This document shows positions 31,901 to 40,770 of a stretch of DNA of 64,000 nucleotides, one piece after another (within the stretch, counting starts at the first letter, position 1; the number at the start of each line of letters is the position of its first letter). The notes under the pieces are model-generated. The model made no database searches. It was given only the letters and a program-made list of their open reading frames with translations, and was not told the origin of the DNA. The position numbers and the translations under genes were made by a program. The stretch covers positions 248,001 to 312,000 of the forward strand of contig NZ_JACDIS010000001.1 in assembly GCF_013839525.1 (NCBI RefSeq). The letters are read 5' to 3'. The DNA is from Chthonobacter rhizosphaerae. Lineage in GTDB: Bacteria > Pseudomonadota > Alphaproteobacteria > Rhizobiales > Pleomorphomonadaceae.

Positions 31901-32354
31901 GCCGCGCCTCCGCCTTCACCACCTCCATGTCGTCCGGCAGCGGGTCGGTCGCCGGCATCACCGGCACGCCGGCCGAGATGGCGAGGTTGCGGGCCGCCAC
32001 CTTGTTGCCGAGCTGGCGCATGGTCTCGGGTGACGGGCCGATGAAGATGATGCCGGCCTCCGCGCAGGCCTCGGCGAACTCCGGGCTCTCCGACAGCAGG
32101 CCGTAGCCCGGGTGGATGGCGTCGGCGCCGCTCTCCTGGGCGACGCGGATCACGTCCGGGATGCTCAGATAGGCCTCGATGGGCCCCAGCCCCTTGCCGA
32201 TCTGGTAGGCCTCGTCCGCCTTGAACCGGTGCAGGGCGAGCTTGTCCTCCTCGGCGAACACCGCCACGGTCTGAAGGCCGAGTTCGTTGGCCGCCCGGAA
32301 GACGCGGATCGCGATCTCGGAGCGGTTGGCGACGAGCAACTTCTTGATTGGCAC
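28914..32354 (-). CDS. pyc: pyruvate carboxylase
   Basis: A 1,146-residue biotin enzyme that carboxylates pyruvate to oxaloacetate. In order: biotin carboxylase (1-450, ATP-grasp glycine loop KASWGGGGRGMRVI near 165), carboxyltransferase (about 530-830, RDGHQSLLATRMRT near 545), the allosteric/tetramer segment and the biotinyl domain (about 1,075-1,146, target Lys in EAMKMETS near 1,110). All are present and the length is standard. A GTG start at 32354 is chosen because it gives VPIKKLLVANRSEIA, the usual N-terminus, and follows AGGGGG by seven bases; a longer frame adds 80 unrelated residues. In this context it supports anaplerosis alongside the ethylmalonyl-CoA pathway. Confidence 0.97.
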   Translation of the reverse strand: MPIKKLLVANRSEIAIRVFRAANELGLQTVAVFAEEDKLALHRFKADEAYQIGKGLGPIEAYLSIPDVIRVAQESGADAIHPGYGLLSESPEFAEACAEAGIIFIGPSPETMRQLGNKVAARNLAISAGVPVMPATDPLPDDMEVVKAEARRIGYPVMLKASWGGGGRGMRVIRDEATLLKEVTTAKREAKAAFGKDEVYLEKLVERARHVEVQILGDKHGQVVHLFERDCSVQRRHQKVVERAPAPYLTDAQRADLTAHAVKIGHATNYYGAGTVEFLMDADTGAFYFIEVNPRIQVEHTVTEEVTGIDIVKAQIHILEGAKIGTPESGVPAQEAIVLNGHALQCRITTEDPEQTFIPDYGRITAYRAPTGFGIRLDGGTAYAGAFITRYYDPLLEKLTAWAPSPEEAILRMQRALREFRIRGVATNLTFLDNIISHPKFQANRYTTRFIDETPELFVQVKRRDRATKLLTYIADVTVNGHPETRKRAKPAALARPEAPTFKTSIQPGTRDLLKARGPKALARWMREQSRVLVTDTTMRDGHQSLLATRMRTYDVAAVAEAYARSLPGLFSLECWGGATFDVAMRFLTEDPWERLALVRDRAPNLLLQMLLRGSNGVGYTNYPDNVVRYFVRQAADSGVDVFRVFDCLNWVENMRVAMDAVLDADKVCEAAICYTGDILDPDRAKYDLKYYVSLAKELERAGAHVIGIKDMAGLLKPSAARVLFRALRDATDLPLHFHTHDTSGIAAASVLAAVDEGVDAIDAAMDAFSGTTSQPCLGSIVAALEGSARDTGLDQDAIRRISFYWESVRQVYAAFESDLKGPASEVYLHEMPGGQFTNLKEQARSLGLESRWHEVAQTYADVNRLFGDIVKVTPSSKVVGDMALLMVASGLKPEDVTDPGKDVAFPDSVVQMFKGDLGQPPGGWPADLQRKILKGEEPITVRPGSLLPPADLDSVRVDLAQKIGATPTDEDLASYLMYPKVFSDFAKARETYGPTSALPTPVYFYGMTPGEELSVELEKGKSLVVICQAIGEADDDGMVRVFFELNGQPRMVKVPDRSLAAAGKGVRRKAEEGNPNHVAAPMPGVVSTLAVKAGQAVKAGDVLLSIEAMKMETSIHAERDGTIAEVVANRGAQIDAKDLLLVYAG

Positions 32355-32690
32355 TCTTGGCCCCCTGAACGGAACGCTGACCCAGCCTGAGCTGAATCCT
32401 TTTAGTAGATGAGTTTGTGCCCGAACAGACGGCATGCCCCGCCCTGCGGCGAAAGGGCCGACCTGAAAGTCGTATTGCCCTGCAGGAAGATCGCGGAACG
32501 TGCGGAGGGACGGCGCGCCGGGCGCGTCGGCCCGCATGTCTGGTCTGCAGAATCCGGGACCGTCGGCCTGTCGGGGCGCGGTCGGCGCGATCATCGGGCG
32601 CGGCCGCCGGCCGGCGCGGTCCGGCCACCCTCTTCACCGCCGGAGCTCTCCTCGCCGGAGCGGTCCGTCAGGGTTCACCGGCCGCGGCGC
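32355..32690. other. gap between pyc and opgH, no gene seen
   Basis: 336 bases without a supportable gene. It holds the GTG-start ribosome site of pyc (AGGGGG) and an AT-richer patch at about 32395-32415 that may carry the pyc promoter, though no clear -35/-10 pair was found. Reading frames here are shadows of GC-rich codon bias. Confidence 0.5.
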
Positions 32691-34892
32691 CTACTCCGCC
32701 GCGGCTTCGGAGCGCCGCACCGGCAGGCGCGCCAGCGCCTCCACCAGCTTCGGCGTCGCGATCAGGGTGGAGCGCTCCTTGGTGTCCATGAAGGACACCG
32801 CCTCCTCCGCCGTCTCGGCCTCGGCGATCTTGGCCGCCACCAGGGCGGAGATCGGGTCCACCTTGCCGCGCGGCCGCTCGGGCAGCTTGTCCACCAGGGA
32901 CAGGTGCGCGCGCCGCCAGGCCGGGTCGCTGACGAGCCGCACGATATCCGGCGTCCGGTCCAGCGCCGCCTCGTAGGCCGGCCGCGCGCTCGCCATCAGG
33001 TGGCGGATCTCCGGCGGGTTCGTCTCCTCCGGCGTCTTCAGGAAGCCGATCCGCTTGACGGCCCGGCCGATCGCCGCCGAACCGGTCATGGCCGAGATCG
33101 GCACCGCCAGGAAGAGGCCCGTCACGGCCGGCGCCAGCCAGGCGAGCAGCACCCAGCTGTCCGCCAGCGCCGCCGCCGCGAGCGCGACGCCGGAGATCAT
33201 GTGCCAGCGGTGCCGGTGGATCAGCTCGCGCAGCGGCAGGCCGCCGTCGTCGCGCCGCTGCGGCTTCCAGCCCGCGTCCCGGCGCATCAGGATCTCCGAG
33301 ATGGCGCCGGTCTGGATCAGCATCATGATCGGCGCGATCAGGGCCGAGACGATCACCTCGAACACGAAGCTGCCGAGAAGGCCGAGGACGCCGCCGGAGG
33401 CCTTGCGGGCCTTGCCGTCCAGCATGAAGGCGATCAGCCCCATGATCTTCGGCCCGAACAGCACGCCCATGGTGAGCCCGAAGAGGGCGAGCGCGCGCTC
33501 CGGGTCGATCCGCGGCCAGGACGGGAACAGCTGGAACTCGTCCTTGAAGTATTCCGGCCGGATGAAGTGCGCCTGCAGGGCGAGCGCGAGGCCGGCGAGG
33601 ATCAGCAGCAGCCACAGCGGCGAGGCCGCGTAGGACATGATGCCGGTCAGGAGGTGCATCCGGCTCACCCAGTGCAGCCCCTTGGCGCCGATCACCTTGG
33701 CGTGCTGCAGGTTGCCCTGGCACCAGCGCCGGTCGCGGACGGCGAGGTCGATCAGCGACGGCGGGCTCTCCTCGAACGAGCCGCTGAGGTCGTCGGCGAT
33801 GATCACCGTCCAGCCGGCCCGTCGGATGAGCGCCGCCTCCACGAAGTCGTGGCTGAGGATGTGGCCGCCGAACGGCGGCTTGCCCGGCAGGTCCGGCAGG
33901 CCCGCGGCCGACATGAAGGCCTCGGTCCGGATGATGGCGTTGTGGCCCCAGAAGTTGCCTTCCTTCTGCACCCACCAGGACAGGCCGGTGCCGACCACGG
34001 GCCCGTAGACACGGCCGGCGAACTGCTGCAGGCGCGCCACCACGGTGGTGCCGTTGACCAGCATCGGGATGGTCTGGATCAGGCCCGCGTCCGGGTCCGC
34101 CTCCATCCGCCGGGCGAGCTCCACGATGGTGCGGGCGTCCATCAGGCTGTCGGCGTCGAGCACCAGCAGGTGGTCGTAGCTGCGGCCCCAGCGGCGGCAG
34201 AAGTCGGCCACGTTGCCGGCCTTCTTGGCCACGTTGTTGCGCCGGCGGCGGTAGTGGATCCGCGCCTTGTCGCCCAGCCGCTGGCGGGCGGCGAGCAGCG
34301 CCGCCTCCTCCTGGAGGGCGATCTCCGGGTCCGTCGTGTCGGCCAGGACGAACCAGTCGAACGCGTGGCCCTGGCCGAGATCGTGCACCGACACCGCCAT
34401 CGCCTCGATGGCGGCGAAGATGCGCGACGGATCCTCGTTGTAGGTCGGCATCAGCATGGCGGTCCGCCGCGCCAGCGGCGCGGCCGGCGCCTCCGGCCGG
34501 CCGGCGAGGCGCCGGGACACCAGCGTGGCGAAGCCCGCCAGGGAGGCGACGAACGAGATGGCGATCCACGCGAAGGTGACGGCGAACAACGCCAGCACCA
34601 CCGCCTCCACCGGCGTCAGGTCGCCGATGGAGAGCACGCCGTACATCTCCGACACCGCGTAGGCGATGAGGGCCAGCGATCCGCCCATCACCAGCAGGCG
34701 CTTCAGCCGGCTCGACCGGGACGCCGGGCTGACGAGGGCGCGCCTCGCCCGGCGGTCGAAGGTCGACAGGCTCTGCGCTGGCATCGCGCCGGGCGTTTCC
34801 GGCGGCATGGCGGCGGTCACGGTCGCGGTCGGGGCCGCGGACGTCGGGGCGCTGTCGGCCGGTTCGGCCACGAGGCTGATCACGCGGTCCAT
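32691..34892 (-). CDS. opgH: glucan glucosyltransferase for periplasmic glucans
   Basis: A 733-residue family 2 processive glucosyltransferase of the inner membrane that makes the backbone of osmoregulated periplasmic glucans. After two transmembrane helices (about residues 70-140) comes the cytoplasmic catalytic part with [15 protein letters not shown] near 170, [11 protein letters not shown] near 270, [13 protein letters not shown] near 365 and the acceptor motif [12 protein letters not shown] near 415 (Q-x-x-RW-type), then four or more transmembrane helices and a cytoplasmic tail. It starts at ATG 34892, inside the last codons of the upstream glucan gene (13-base overlap), so the two are translationally coupled. 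Loss of such genes in relatives alters osmotic tolerance, motility and biofilm. Confidence 0.94.
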   Translation of the reverse strand: MDRVISLVAEPADSAPTSAAPTATVTAAMPPETPGAMPAQSLSTFDRRARRALVSPASRSSRLKRLLVMGGSLALIAYAVSEMYGVLSIGDLTPVEAVVLALFAVTFAWIAISFVASLAGFATLVSRRLAGRPEAPAAPLARRTAMLMPTYNEDPSRIFAAIEAMAVSVHDLGQGHAFDWFVLADTTDPEIALQEEAALLAARQRLGDKARIHYRRRRNNVAKKAGNVADFCRRWGRSYDHLLVLDADSLMDARTIVELARRMEADPDAGLIQTIPMLVNGTTVVARLQQFAGRVYGPVVGTGLSWWVQKEGNFWGHNAIIRTEAFMSAAGLPDLPGKPPFGGHILSHDFVEAALIRRAGWTVIIADDLSGSFEESPPSLIDLAVRDRRWCQGNLQHAKVIGAKGLHWVSRMHLLTGIMSYAASPLWLLLILAGLALALQAHFIRPEYFKDEFQLFPSWPRIDPERALALFGLTMGVLFGPKIMGLIAFMLDGKARKASGGVLGLLGSFVFEVIVSALIAPIMMLIQTGAISEILMRRDAGWKPQRRDDGGLPLRELIHRHRWHMISGVALAAAALADSWVLLAWLAPAVTGLFLAVPISAMTGSAAIGRAVKRIGFLKTPEETNPPEIRHLMASARPAYEAALDRTPDIVRLVSDPAWRRAHLSLVDKLPERPRGKVDPISALVAAKIAEAETAEEAVSFMDTKERSTLIATPKLVEALARLPVRRSEAAAE

Positions 34893-36463
34893 CGGTACAC
34901 CCAGGTTTCGGCCGGCGCGCCCGTCTCGAAGGTCAGGTTGGCGCGCAGCTCGATCAGCGGTTCGTTCTGCGGGTCCAGCTGAAACGACAGCCGGAGCCCG
35001 CCGATGGTCGGGTTGTCGTGGATCACCACGTTGCGGATCGTGCCCTTGGAGGCGCTCACGGTCGCCTTCGGGGCGCCGAGGGTGCCCCGGTCGACGCCGG
35101 GCACGAACGTGTAGTCGATCACGAACAGCCGCTCGGGGGTCGGCTGGCCGATGTCCGCCCGCCCGGACCGGGTCGCGTGGATCACCGCCGAGCCGAGGCC
35201 CATGGCCGGATCGCCGCCCCAGGCGAGCCGGTAGGCGTAGAAATATTCCGAGCCGGCCGGGATCCGGTCCTGCGGCGACCAGAAGGCCACGATGTTGTCG
35301 TGGATCTCCGCGTTGGTCGGGATCTCCACCAGCGTCACCGCGCCCGCGCCCCAGTCGCCCACCGGCTCCACGAAGAGGCTCGGCCGCCGCTCGTAGCCGG
35401 CCTCCAGGTCCTGGTAGCTGTTGAAGTCCCGGTCCCGCTGGATCAGGCCGAAGCCGCGCGGGCTTCGGTCCACGAAGGCGGAGATCTGCAGGTCCTTCGG
35501 GTTGGCGAGCGGCCGCCACAGGCGCTCGCCGCGCCCGGTGATCATCAGGAGGCCGTCGCTGTCGTGCACCTCCGGCCGGAAGTCGTCCACGTTCTGTCGG
35601 CCGTTGGACGAGAAGAAGAACATGGAGGTGCCGGGCGCGAGGCCGATCCGCTCCAGGTCCACCCGGGGGAAGAGCTGCGCCTCCACGTCCATCAGCGTCG
35701 GGATGCCGGGCCGGACCGTGAACCGGAAGGCGCCGGTGGTGGACGGGCTGTCCAGAAGCGCGTGGATCACGCAGGTCTCGCTGCCGGCGACCGGGGTCTC
35801 CACCCAGAAGGCCCGGAACATGGGGAATTCCTCCCCCTCCGGGTCGCCGGTCTTGATGGCGAGCGCCCGCGCCGAGAGGCCGTAGATCTGCCCCCGGCCG
35901 AGGGAGCGGAAGTAGCTCGCCCCCTGGAACACCACCACCTCGTCATAATAGTCGGGCCGGTTGATCGGCCCGTGCAGGCGGATGCCCGAGAAGCCGATGT
36001 CCTCGGTCGGCACCGGCTGGGGCACCAGCGGCCCCATGTTGAACATGGTCGGGTCGTAGGCGAGGTGCTTCGCCTCGCCGTTCTCCACGATCGCCACCTC
36101 CACCGGCTCCTTGTAGTAGAAGCCCCGGTGGAACAGCTGCATCTGGAACGGCAGCCCCGTGTTGGCCCAGATGCCCCGGTCCGGCTTGAAGCGGATGTCC
36201 CGGTACTGGTCGTAGGTCAGTTGCGCCAGCACCTCCGGCAGGGAGGCGTCCAGCGGCTGGAACGGCGCCTTGGCCAGGCTTCGGGCTGCCTCGGCCACCG
36301 TGGAGCGGGTGAAGCGGCCCGTGACGGCGAAGTTCGCCTGCACGGCGGCCTGGGCGAGAGCCGGTTCGACCCCGGCCGCCAACAGGACGGTGGCGAGCGC
36401 GGACGCGGCGGTCTTGAGCACGTCGCGACGGTTGGGGTCGCTTGTTCCGAAATTGAGATCCAC
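34880..36463 (-). CDS. opgG: periplasmic glucan biosynthesis protein, OpgG/OpgD type
   Basis: A 527-residue MdoG-family protein that acts in the periplasm on glucans made by OpgH. The N-terminus carries a twin-arginine motif ([11 protein letters not shown]) and a hydrophobic stretch ending VEPALAQA near residue 38, so export by Tat is likely; among the E. coli paralogues this is the trait of OpgD rather than OpgG. The core has [14 protein letters not shown] near 83, [10 protein letters not shown] and RAFWVETPV. It is first in the operon and overlaps opgH by 13 bases. A long upstream gap of 555 bases holds an EcfG-type promoter match at 36937-36961. Confidence 0.92.
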   Translation of the reverse strand: MDLNFGTSDPNRRDVLKTAASALATVLLAAGVEPALAQAAVQANFAVTGRFTRSTVAEAARSLAKAPFQPLDASLPEVLAQLTYDQYRDIRFKPDRGIWANTGLPFQMQLFHRGFYYKEPVEVAIVENGEAKHLAYDPTMFNMGPLVPQPVPTEDIGFSGIRLHGPINRPDYYDEVVVFQGASYFRSLGRGQIYGLSARALAIKTGDPEGEEFPMFRAFWVETPVAGSETCVIHALLDSPSTTGAFRFTVRPGIPTLMDVEAQLFPRVDLERIGLAPGTSMFFFSSNGRQNVDDFRPEVHDSDGLLMITGRGERLWRPLANPKDLQISAFVDRSPRGFGLIQRDRDFNSYQDLEAGYERRPSLFVEPVGDWGAGAVTLVEIPTNAEIHDNIVAFWSPQDRIPAGSEYFYAYRLAWGGDPAMGLGSAVIHATRSGRADIGQPTPERLFVIDYTFVPGVDRGTLGAPKATVSASKGTIRNVVIHDNPTIGGLRLSFQLDPQNEPLIELRANLTFETGAPAETWVYRWTA

Positions 36464-37018
36464 AGGGGCTCCACTCGACCAGAGATACGCCGCGGTCCGG
36501 CGGGTGGAGCACGTGCGGGGAGAGCCGGCGATCGGCCGTCAGACCCGGGACGCGTTCCGCCAGTCGGACCACGAATTCGCTGCGACGCAACATGTTTTCG
36601 CGCCGGCATCCGCCGTCCGGCCCGCCGATCGCCCGTCAGGTCTCGACATGCGGAGCCGGCCCGCGCCATGGCCCCGCGCGAGACCGACCGACGATGTCGG
36701 CCGGAGGCGGGGCACGGCTTGGAAGACCGGAACGAAATGACGGGACCGAGAAGACCGGGGGGATGCGGCGAAACGATGACGGTAGCTGTTTGAAATCATA
36801 ATGAAGTTTGCGCCGGAACGGAATAGGCGAGCGCAGCCTTGGCCGTCGATGCCGCACGAGCGCGCGCAGCCGCACGGCGGCGTGCGGCCGGCAGGGCGGT
36901 ACCCGACGTGGCGCTTCTCACTGGACATGGCGAGCCAACGCTCAAGGCGGGGCGTTGTTCCGCGCCCCGAAAAGAACCCGTTCATGATGCGGGTGCGAAG
37001 ACAAGGCGCGGATTCTGC
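36464..37018. other. 555-base gap upstream of opgG, no gene seen
   Basis: No supportable protein gene: candidate frames lack ribosome sites and family-like sequence. On the minus strand TATGAT-like bases occur near 36800 and an EcfG-type promoter match at 36937-36961. A small RNA or a long opgG leader is possible but unproven. GC falls around 36780-36815. Confidence 0.45.
36937..36961 (-). promoter_or_regulatory. EcfG-type promoter match upstream of opgGH
   Basis: On the minus strand GGAAC (36961-36957), 16 bases, CGTT (36940-36937), a full match to the general-stress sigma consensus. It lies 474 bases upstream of opgG. By chance about one full match is expected on both strands of a window this size, so position is the only extra support. 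Confidence 0.35.
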
Positions 37019-37687
37019 TCAGAAAACCGCCTCGCCCACGAAGAGGGCAGCCTTCGTCAGCGCGTAGAGGACGCCGCCCACGAGGACGAGCGAGGCCGAC
37101 GACGACACGAGGCCGAGGAGCGCCGTCAGGCCGTCCCGCTCCAGGACGGCGATCGACAGAAGGCAGATCGAGAAGGCCGGCAGCATGTTGCCGAGGGGGA
37201 TCGGCAGCACCAGGATCAACGAAAGGACGAGACAGAGCACGCCGATCACCCGGGCGAACGGGCCGCGCACCAGCCGCACCAGCCTCGGCCGGGACAGCCG
37301 CTCCGCCCGCTGCAGCCAGGGCAGCATGGAGCTGACGAGGCTGCCGAACGTGTCGCGCGGGATCGACCGGTCGGCGATCACCGGCGGCAGCCAGGGCCGG
37401 CGCCAGCCGAGCGCCAGCTGGGCGGCGAGGAAGATCAGCGGGATGCCGAGCACCGTGGAGGTTCCGGGCGGCGTCGGGATGGCGTTCGGCAGGGCGAACA
37501 CGATGAGAAGTGCCCCGAAGGCCCGGTTCTGCATGCCTTCGAGGAGCGTCCCGATCGAGATACGGTCGCGCGCCGGATCGTTCGCCAGCGCCACGAGAAT
37601 GTCCGACAGCCGCCGCCGGCCGCGGCGGCCGTCCTCGCGCGGCGGCCGCCGGCGCAAGAGGGCCCGCAGACTTTCAACCATACCCAT
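37019..37687 (-). CDS. ExoD family exopolysaccharide-related membrane protein
   Basis: A 222-residue membrane protein of the ExoD family. The conserved GTLLEGMQNRAFGALLIVFALPNAIPTPPGTS lies at about residues 45-75, followed by IFLAAQLALGWRRPWLPP and two C-terminal hydrophobic helices. In Sinorhizobium exoD mutants are altered in exopolysaccharide and in tolerance to alkaline conditions; the molecular role is unknown. The start at 37687 (MGMVES) or 37681 is uncertain; a longer frame adds 30 hydrophilic residues. It sits near the periplasmic glucan genes on the same strand but 555 bases away. Confidence 0.82.
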   Translation of the reverse strand: MGMVESLRALLRRRPPREDGRRGRRRLSDILVALANDPARDRISIGTLLEGMQNRAFGALLIVFALPNAIPTPPGTSTVLGIPLIFLAAQLALGWRRPWLPPVIADRSIPRDTFGSLVSSMLPWLQRAERLSRPRLVRLVRGPFARVIGVLCLVLSLILVLPIPLGNMLPAFSICLLSIAVLERDGLTALLGLVSSSASLVLVGGVLYALTKAALFVGEAVF

Positions 37688-37879
37688 CCGCACCAGGATC
37701 CCGCGTTCGGACGTCTCGCCCCACCGGACGTCCCATCCCACGAACCGGACCCTAGCAGGGCTTCGTGTCCGTATCATGAGGAGACCTCGCCGAATTTGAG
37801 GGCAGGGTCAACGGCCGGTTGGCGCCGTCCGCCTCCAGCGGCCCCTCGGCCGCCCCTCCCGGCCGGCGCCGGCCGGCGG

Positions 37880-38698
37880 TCAGCCGGCGCCGACGCCCGT
37901 CGCGTCGCCCGCCGCGCGGTCCGCCACCGCGCCTTCGTCCCTCAGCGCCTCCACGAGCCGCACGTCCGCCTCCGCGAGCAGGCGGCGCACCCGCTCGCTC
38001 GGGCACACGTCGGTCACGAACGTGTCCACCTGGTCCACGGTGCCGATCCGGACCGGGGCGGTGCGGTCGAATTTGGTGCTGTCGGTGACGAGGATCACGT
38101 GGCGGGCGTTGGCCATGATAGCCTGGGCCACCTTCACCTCGCGGAAGTCGTAGTCGAGCAGCGAGCCGTCCTCGTCGATGGCCGACGTGCCCACGATGGC
38201 GAAGTCCACCTTGAACTGGCGGATGAAGTCCACCGCCGCCTCGCCCACGATGCCGCCGTCCGACCGGCGCACCACGCCGCCGGCGATTACCACCTCGATC
38301 TTCGGGTAGGACCGCATGATGTTGGCGACGTTGATGTTGTTGGTGATCACCATCAGGCCGGTGTGCTGCAGCAGCGCCTGCGCGACCGCCTCCGTGGTGG
38401 TGCCGATGTTGATGAAGAGCGAGGCGTCGTTCGGGATCATCTCCGCGGCCGCCTTGGCGATCGCCGCCTTCTCCCGCGAGGCGATCTGCCGGCGGGCGTC
38501 GTAGCCCACGTTCTCCACCCCGGACGCCAGGATCGCGCCGCCGTGCACCCGGGCGAGCAGGCGCTGCTCGCAGAGCTCGTTCAGGTCCTTGCGGATCGTC
38601 TGGGGCGTGACGTCGAAGCGGCTGGCGAGGTCGTCCACCGTCACCCGCCCGATCTGCTTGGCGAGATCCAGGATGGCGTGCTGGCGCGCGAGTAGCAT
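37880..38698 (-). CDS. DeoR/GlpR family transcriptional regulator
   Basis: A 272-residue repressor. Residues 1-58 form the DeoR helix-turn-helix (LARQHAILDLAKQIGRVTVDDLASRFDVTPQTIRKDL), and the C-terminal sugar-phosphate sensing domain shows FINIGTTTEAVAQAL near 103, VGTSAIDEDGSLLDYD near 178 and the KFDRTAPVRIG end. Such regulators respond to phosphorylated sugars or polyols. Its nearest divergent neighbour is an SDR gene 187 bases away, which may be a target; glp genes are absent, so GlpR identity is not supported. An eight-base palindrome TTCGCGAA lies between them (38761-38768). Confidence 0.9.
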   Translation of the reverse strand: MLLARQHAILDLAKQIGRVTVDDLASRFDVTPQTIRKDLNELCEQRLLARVHGGAILASGVENVGYDARRQIASREKAAIAKAAAEMIPNDASLFINIGTTTEAVAQALLQHTGLMVITNNINVANIMRSYPKIEVVIAGGVVRRSDGGIVGEAAVDFIRQFKVDFAIVGTSAIDEDGSLLDYDFREVKVAQAIMANARHVILVTDSTKFDRTAPVRIGTVDQVDTFVTDVCPSERVRRLLAEADVRLVEALRDEGAVADRAAGDATGVGAG

Positions 38699-38885
38699 GA
38701 TGTTCGATCGCCCTTCGGATTGGGTTCGCTTGGCCCGGAGGAGACGAAATCTAACGCACTTTCGCGAAGGGCGCATCCGCCGCCGATGGCCGCGTCCCCG
38801 GCCGCGGGAAACGGCGCGGTCTGGACAGGACCGACCGTTTCGGAGGATCCATGGGGTCCGATCCACCTGTTCAGGACCTGTTTCC

Positions 38886-39653
38886 ATGCCGTCTCGCGCC
38901 TTCTATCCGGACCTTGCCGCCGCGTCCGTCTTCGTCACCGGCGGCGGCAGCGGCATCGGGGCGGCGCTCACCCGCGCCTTCGCGGCCCAGACGGCGCGCG
39001 TCGCCTTCGTGGACATCGCCGAGGAGGAGAGCCGCGCGCTCGTGGACGCGGTCGCGGCGGAGACGGGCGTCGCGCCCCTCTTCATCCCGTGCGACATCCG
39101 CGACGTGCCCGCCCTCCAGGCGGCGGTCCGCCGGGCCGGCGAGGTCCATGGCGACGTCGGCGTCCTTCTCAACAACGCCGCCAACGACCAGCGCCACCGG
39201 GTGGAGGACGTCACCCGCGCCTACTGGGACGACCGCATGGCCATCAACCAGCGGCCGATGATGTTCGCCGCCCAGGCGGTCCTGCCCATGATGAAGCGGC
39301 TCGGCGGCGGCTCCATCGTGAACTTCGGCTCGATCTCCTGGAAGCTCGGCAACGGCGGCATGCCCGCCTACACCATGGCGAAGGCCGCCGTGCACGGTCT
39401 CACCCGCGGCCTTGCCCGCGACTTCGGCCCGTTCGGCATCCGCGTCAACACCCTCCTGCCCGGCTGGGTCATGACCGAGCGCCAGAAGGCCCTCTGGCTG
39501 ACGCCCGAAGCGGAGGCCGAGATGCTGAAGGGCCAGTGCCTGAAGATCCGCATCGAGCCCGACCAGGTGGCCGACCTCGCGCTCTTCCTCGCCTCCGAGG
39601 CCTCCTCGGCCTGCACGGCCCAGGAGTTCACCGTGGACGCGGGCTGGAGCTGA
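38886..39653 (+). CDS. short-chain dehydrogenase/reductase
   Basis: A 255-residue classical SDR. The cofactor motif is TGGGSGIG near residue 18, NNAAND replaces the usual NNAG, the catalytic Ser lies in NFGSIS and the Tyr-Lys pair in YTMAK near 165. Together with the DeoR-type neighbour a polyol or sugar dehydrogenase is likely, but the substrate cannot be read. The start is the ATG at 38886. The last 26 bases overlap the convergent flavoprotein gene (39628-39653), so transcripts of the two would pair there. Confidence 0.9.
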   Translation: MPSRAFYPDLAAASVFVTGGGSGIGAALTRAFAAQTARVAFVDIAEEESRALVDAVAAETGVAPLFIPCDIRDVPALQAAVRRAGEVHGDVGVLLNNAANDQRHRVEDVTRAYWDDRMAINQRPMMFAAQAVLPMMKRLGGGSIVNFGSISWKLGNGGMPAYTMAKAAVHGLTRGLARDFGPFGIRVNTLLPGWVMTERQKALWLTPEAEAEMLKGQCLKIRIEPDQVADLALFLASEASSACTAQEFTVDAGWS

Positions 39654-40770
39654 GCGCCCCCGTCGGCCGGTCGCGCGCCACCCGGGTCGCCGCCGCGACG
39701 CCGGCGAGGATCACGGGCGCCGCCCGCACCGCCATGGACGCGGCCGCCAGCGCCGCCGGCCGGTCGAGGAGCGCCGCCACCACGCCCGCCCGGCGCACCG
39801 GCGCACGGGTCCGCTCCGCGAGCGCCGCCTGGAAGTCCGCCGCGTTGCCGCCGGCCAGGAAGGCCTCCGCGGCGAGTCGCGCGCTCACGAGCGCGATCGC
39901 CATGCCGTCGCCCGTGAAGGACGGGATCACCGCCGCCTGGTCGCCGAGCCACCACACCGGCCCGTCCGTCCGCGTCCGCACGAAGCCGTAGGGCACGCGC
40001 GCGATCGCGAGCGGCTTGTCGGACAGCGGCGCCGCCCCGTCGAGCCGGGCGGCGAGGAGCGGCGATTCGGCCAGGAGGTCCGGCACCAGCGCGTCGAACC
40101 GCCCGCCGGCCGCGTGCAGGCGGCTCCGGTCCACCAGGAAGCAGAGGTTGAGGTCGCCGGTCCCGATCGGCTGGATGCCCGCGTAGCCGCCCCGGAAGGG
40201 CGCCACGTCCACCCGGTCCGCCGCGAGCCCGTCGAGGCCCCGGCCGCCCCGGTAGGCCATCTTGAAGCCGACGAGGTCGTTGCCGCCGGGCGGTCGCGGC
40301 CGGCCCGGCAGGTCGTGCTTGCCGGTCGCCACGAACACCGCGCGCGCCCGCACCACCTCGCCGTCGTCGAGCCGCACCGCCGCCCCGTCCGCCGACGTCA
40401 CCAGGGCGCGCGCCGCACGGCCGCGCGTCACGGTCGCGCCCGCGTCCGCCGCCGCCTGGAGCAGCGCCTCGTCGAGCACGCGCCGGCTGAGGCTCGCGGC
40501 CGGAAACGGCAGGCGCGCCGCCACCAGCCGCCGGCCGGCCGCGAACCCGACCCGGCCGATCGGCACCGCGCCGAGGCGGCCCGGATCGAGCCCCAGCGCC
40601 TCCAGGGCCGCCATCGCCTCGCCGCTGAGGAAGGCCCCGCAGACCTTGTCGTGCGCCGCCGCCTGCTTCTCCACCAGCCGCACGCGACGGCCCGCCCGGG
40701 CGAGCCGGATCGCCGCCGCCGGTCCGGCGAGCCCGCCGCCGATCACCGCCACGTCCACCGGTCCGGTCAT
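39628..40770 (-). CDS. FAD-dependent oxidoreductase of the type III PKS operon
   Basis: A 380-residue flavoprotein of the geranylgeranyl-reductase/aromatic hydroxylase class. The FAD fold VAVIGGGLAGPAAAIRLARAG is at residues 6-26, EKQAAAHDKVCGAFLSGEA marks the family, and the second FAD motif is WWLGDQAAVIPSFTGDGMAIAL near 283. Likely to hydroxylate or reduce the product of the upstream type III PKS and methyltransferase. It overlaps the methyltransferase gene by four bases (ATGA at 40767-40770). Its tail overlaps the SDR gene by 26 bases in convergent orientation. Confidence 0.87.
   Translation of the reverse strand: MTGPVDVAVIGGGLAGPAAAIRLARAGRRVRLVEKQAAAHDKVCGAFLSGEAMAALEALGLDPGRLGAVPIGRVGFAAGRRLVAARLPFPAASLSRRVLDEALLQAAADAGATVTRGRAARALVTSADGAAVRLDDGEVVRARAVFVATGKHDLPGRPRPPGGNDLVGFKMAYRGGRGLDGLAADRVDVAPFRGGYAGIQPIGTGDLNLCFLVDRSRLHAAGGRFDALVPDLLAESPLLAARLDGAAPLSDKPLAIARVPYGFVRTRTDGPVWWLGDQAAVIPSFTGDGMAIALVSARLAAEAFLAGGNAADFQAALAERTRAPVRRAGVVAALLDRPAALAAASMAVRAAPVILAGVAAATRVARDRPTGALSSSPRPR

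Noticed and set aside
28443-32033. About 1,200-codon open frame antisense to pyruvate carboxylase
   Set aside because: The sense frame encodes a complete, standard-length enzyme. The antisense frame is low-complexity and Arg/His-rich.
36539-36985. Short minus-strand frame upstream of opgG, with an EcfG-type match above it
   Set aside because: No ribosome site, Arg/Ser-rich shadow composition and no family resemblance; the transcript might be a leader or small RNA instead.
36801-37067. Short plus-strand frame in the opgG-exoD gap
   Set aside because: No ribosome site, and it runs into the exoD gene on the opposite strand.
38903-39395. Minus-strand frames opposite the SDR gene
   Set aside because: The SDR has all motifs in its frame, and the antisense frames have none.
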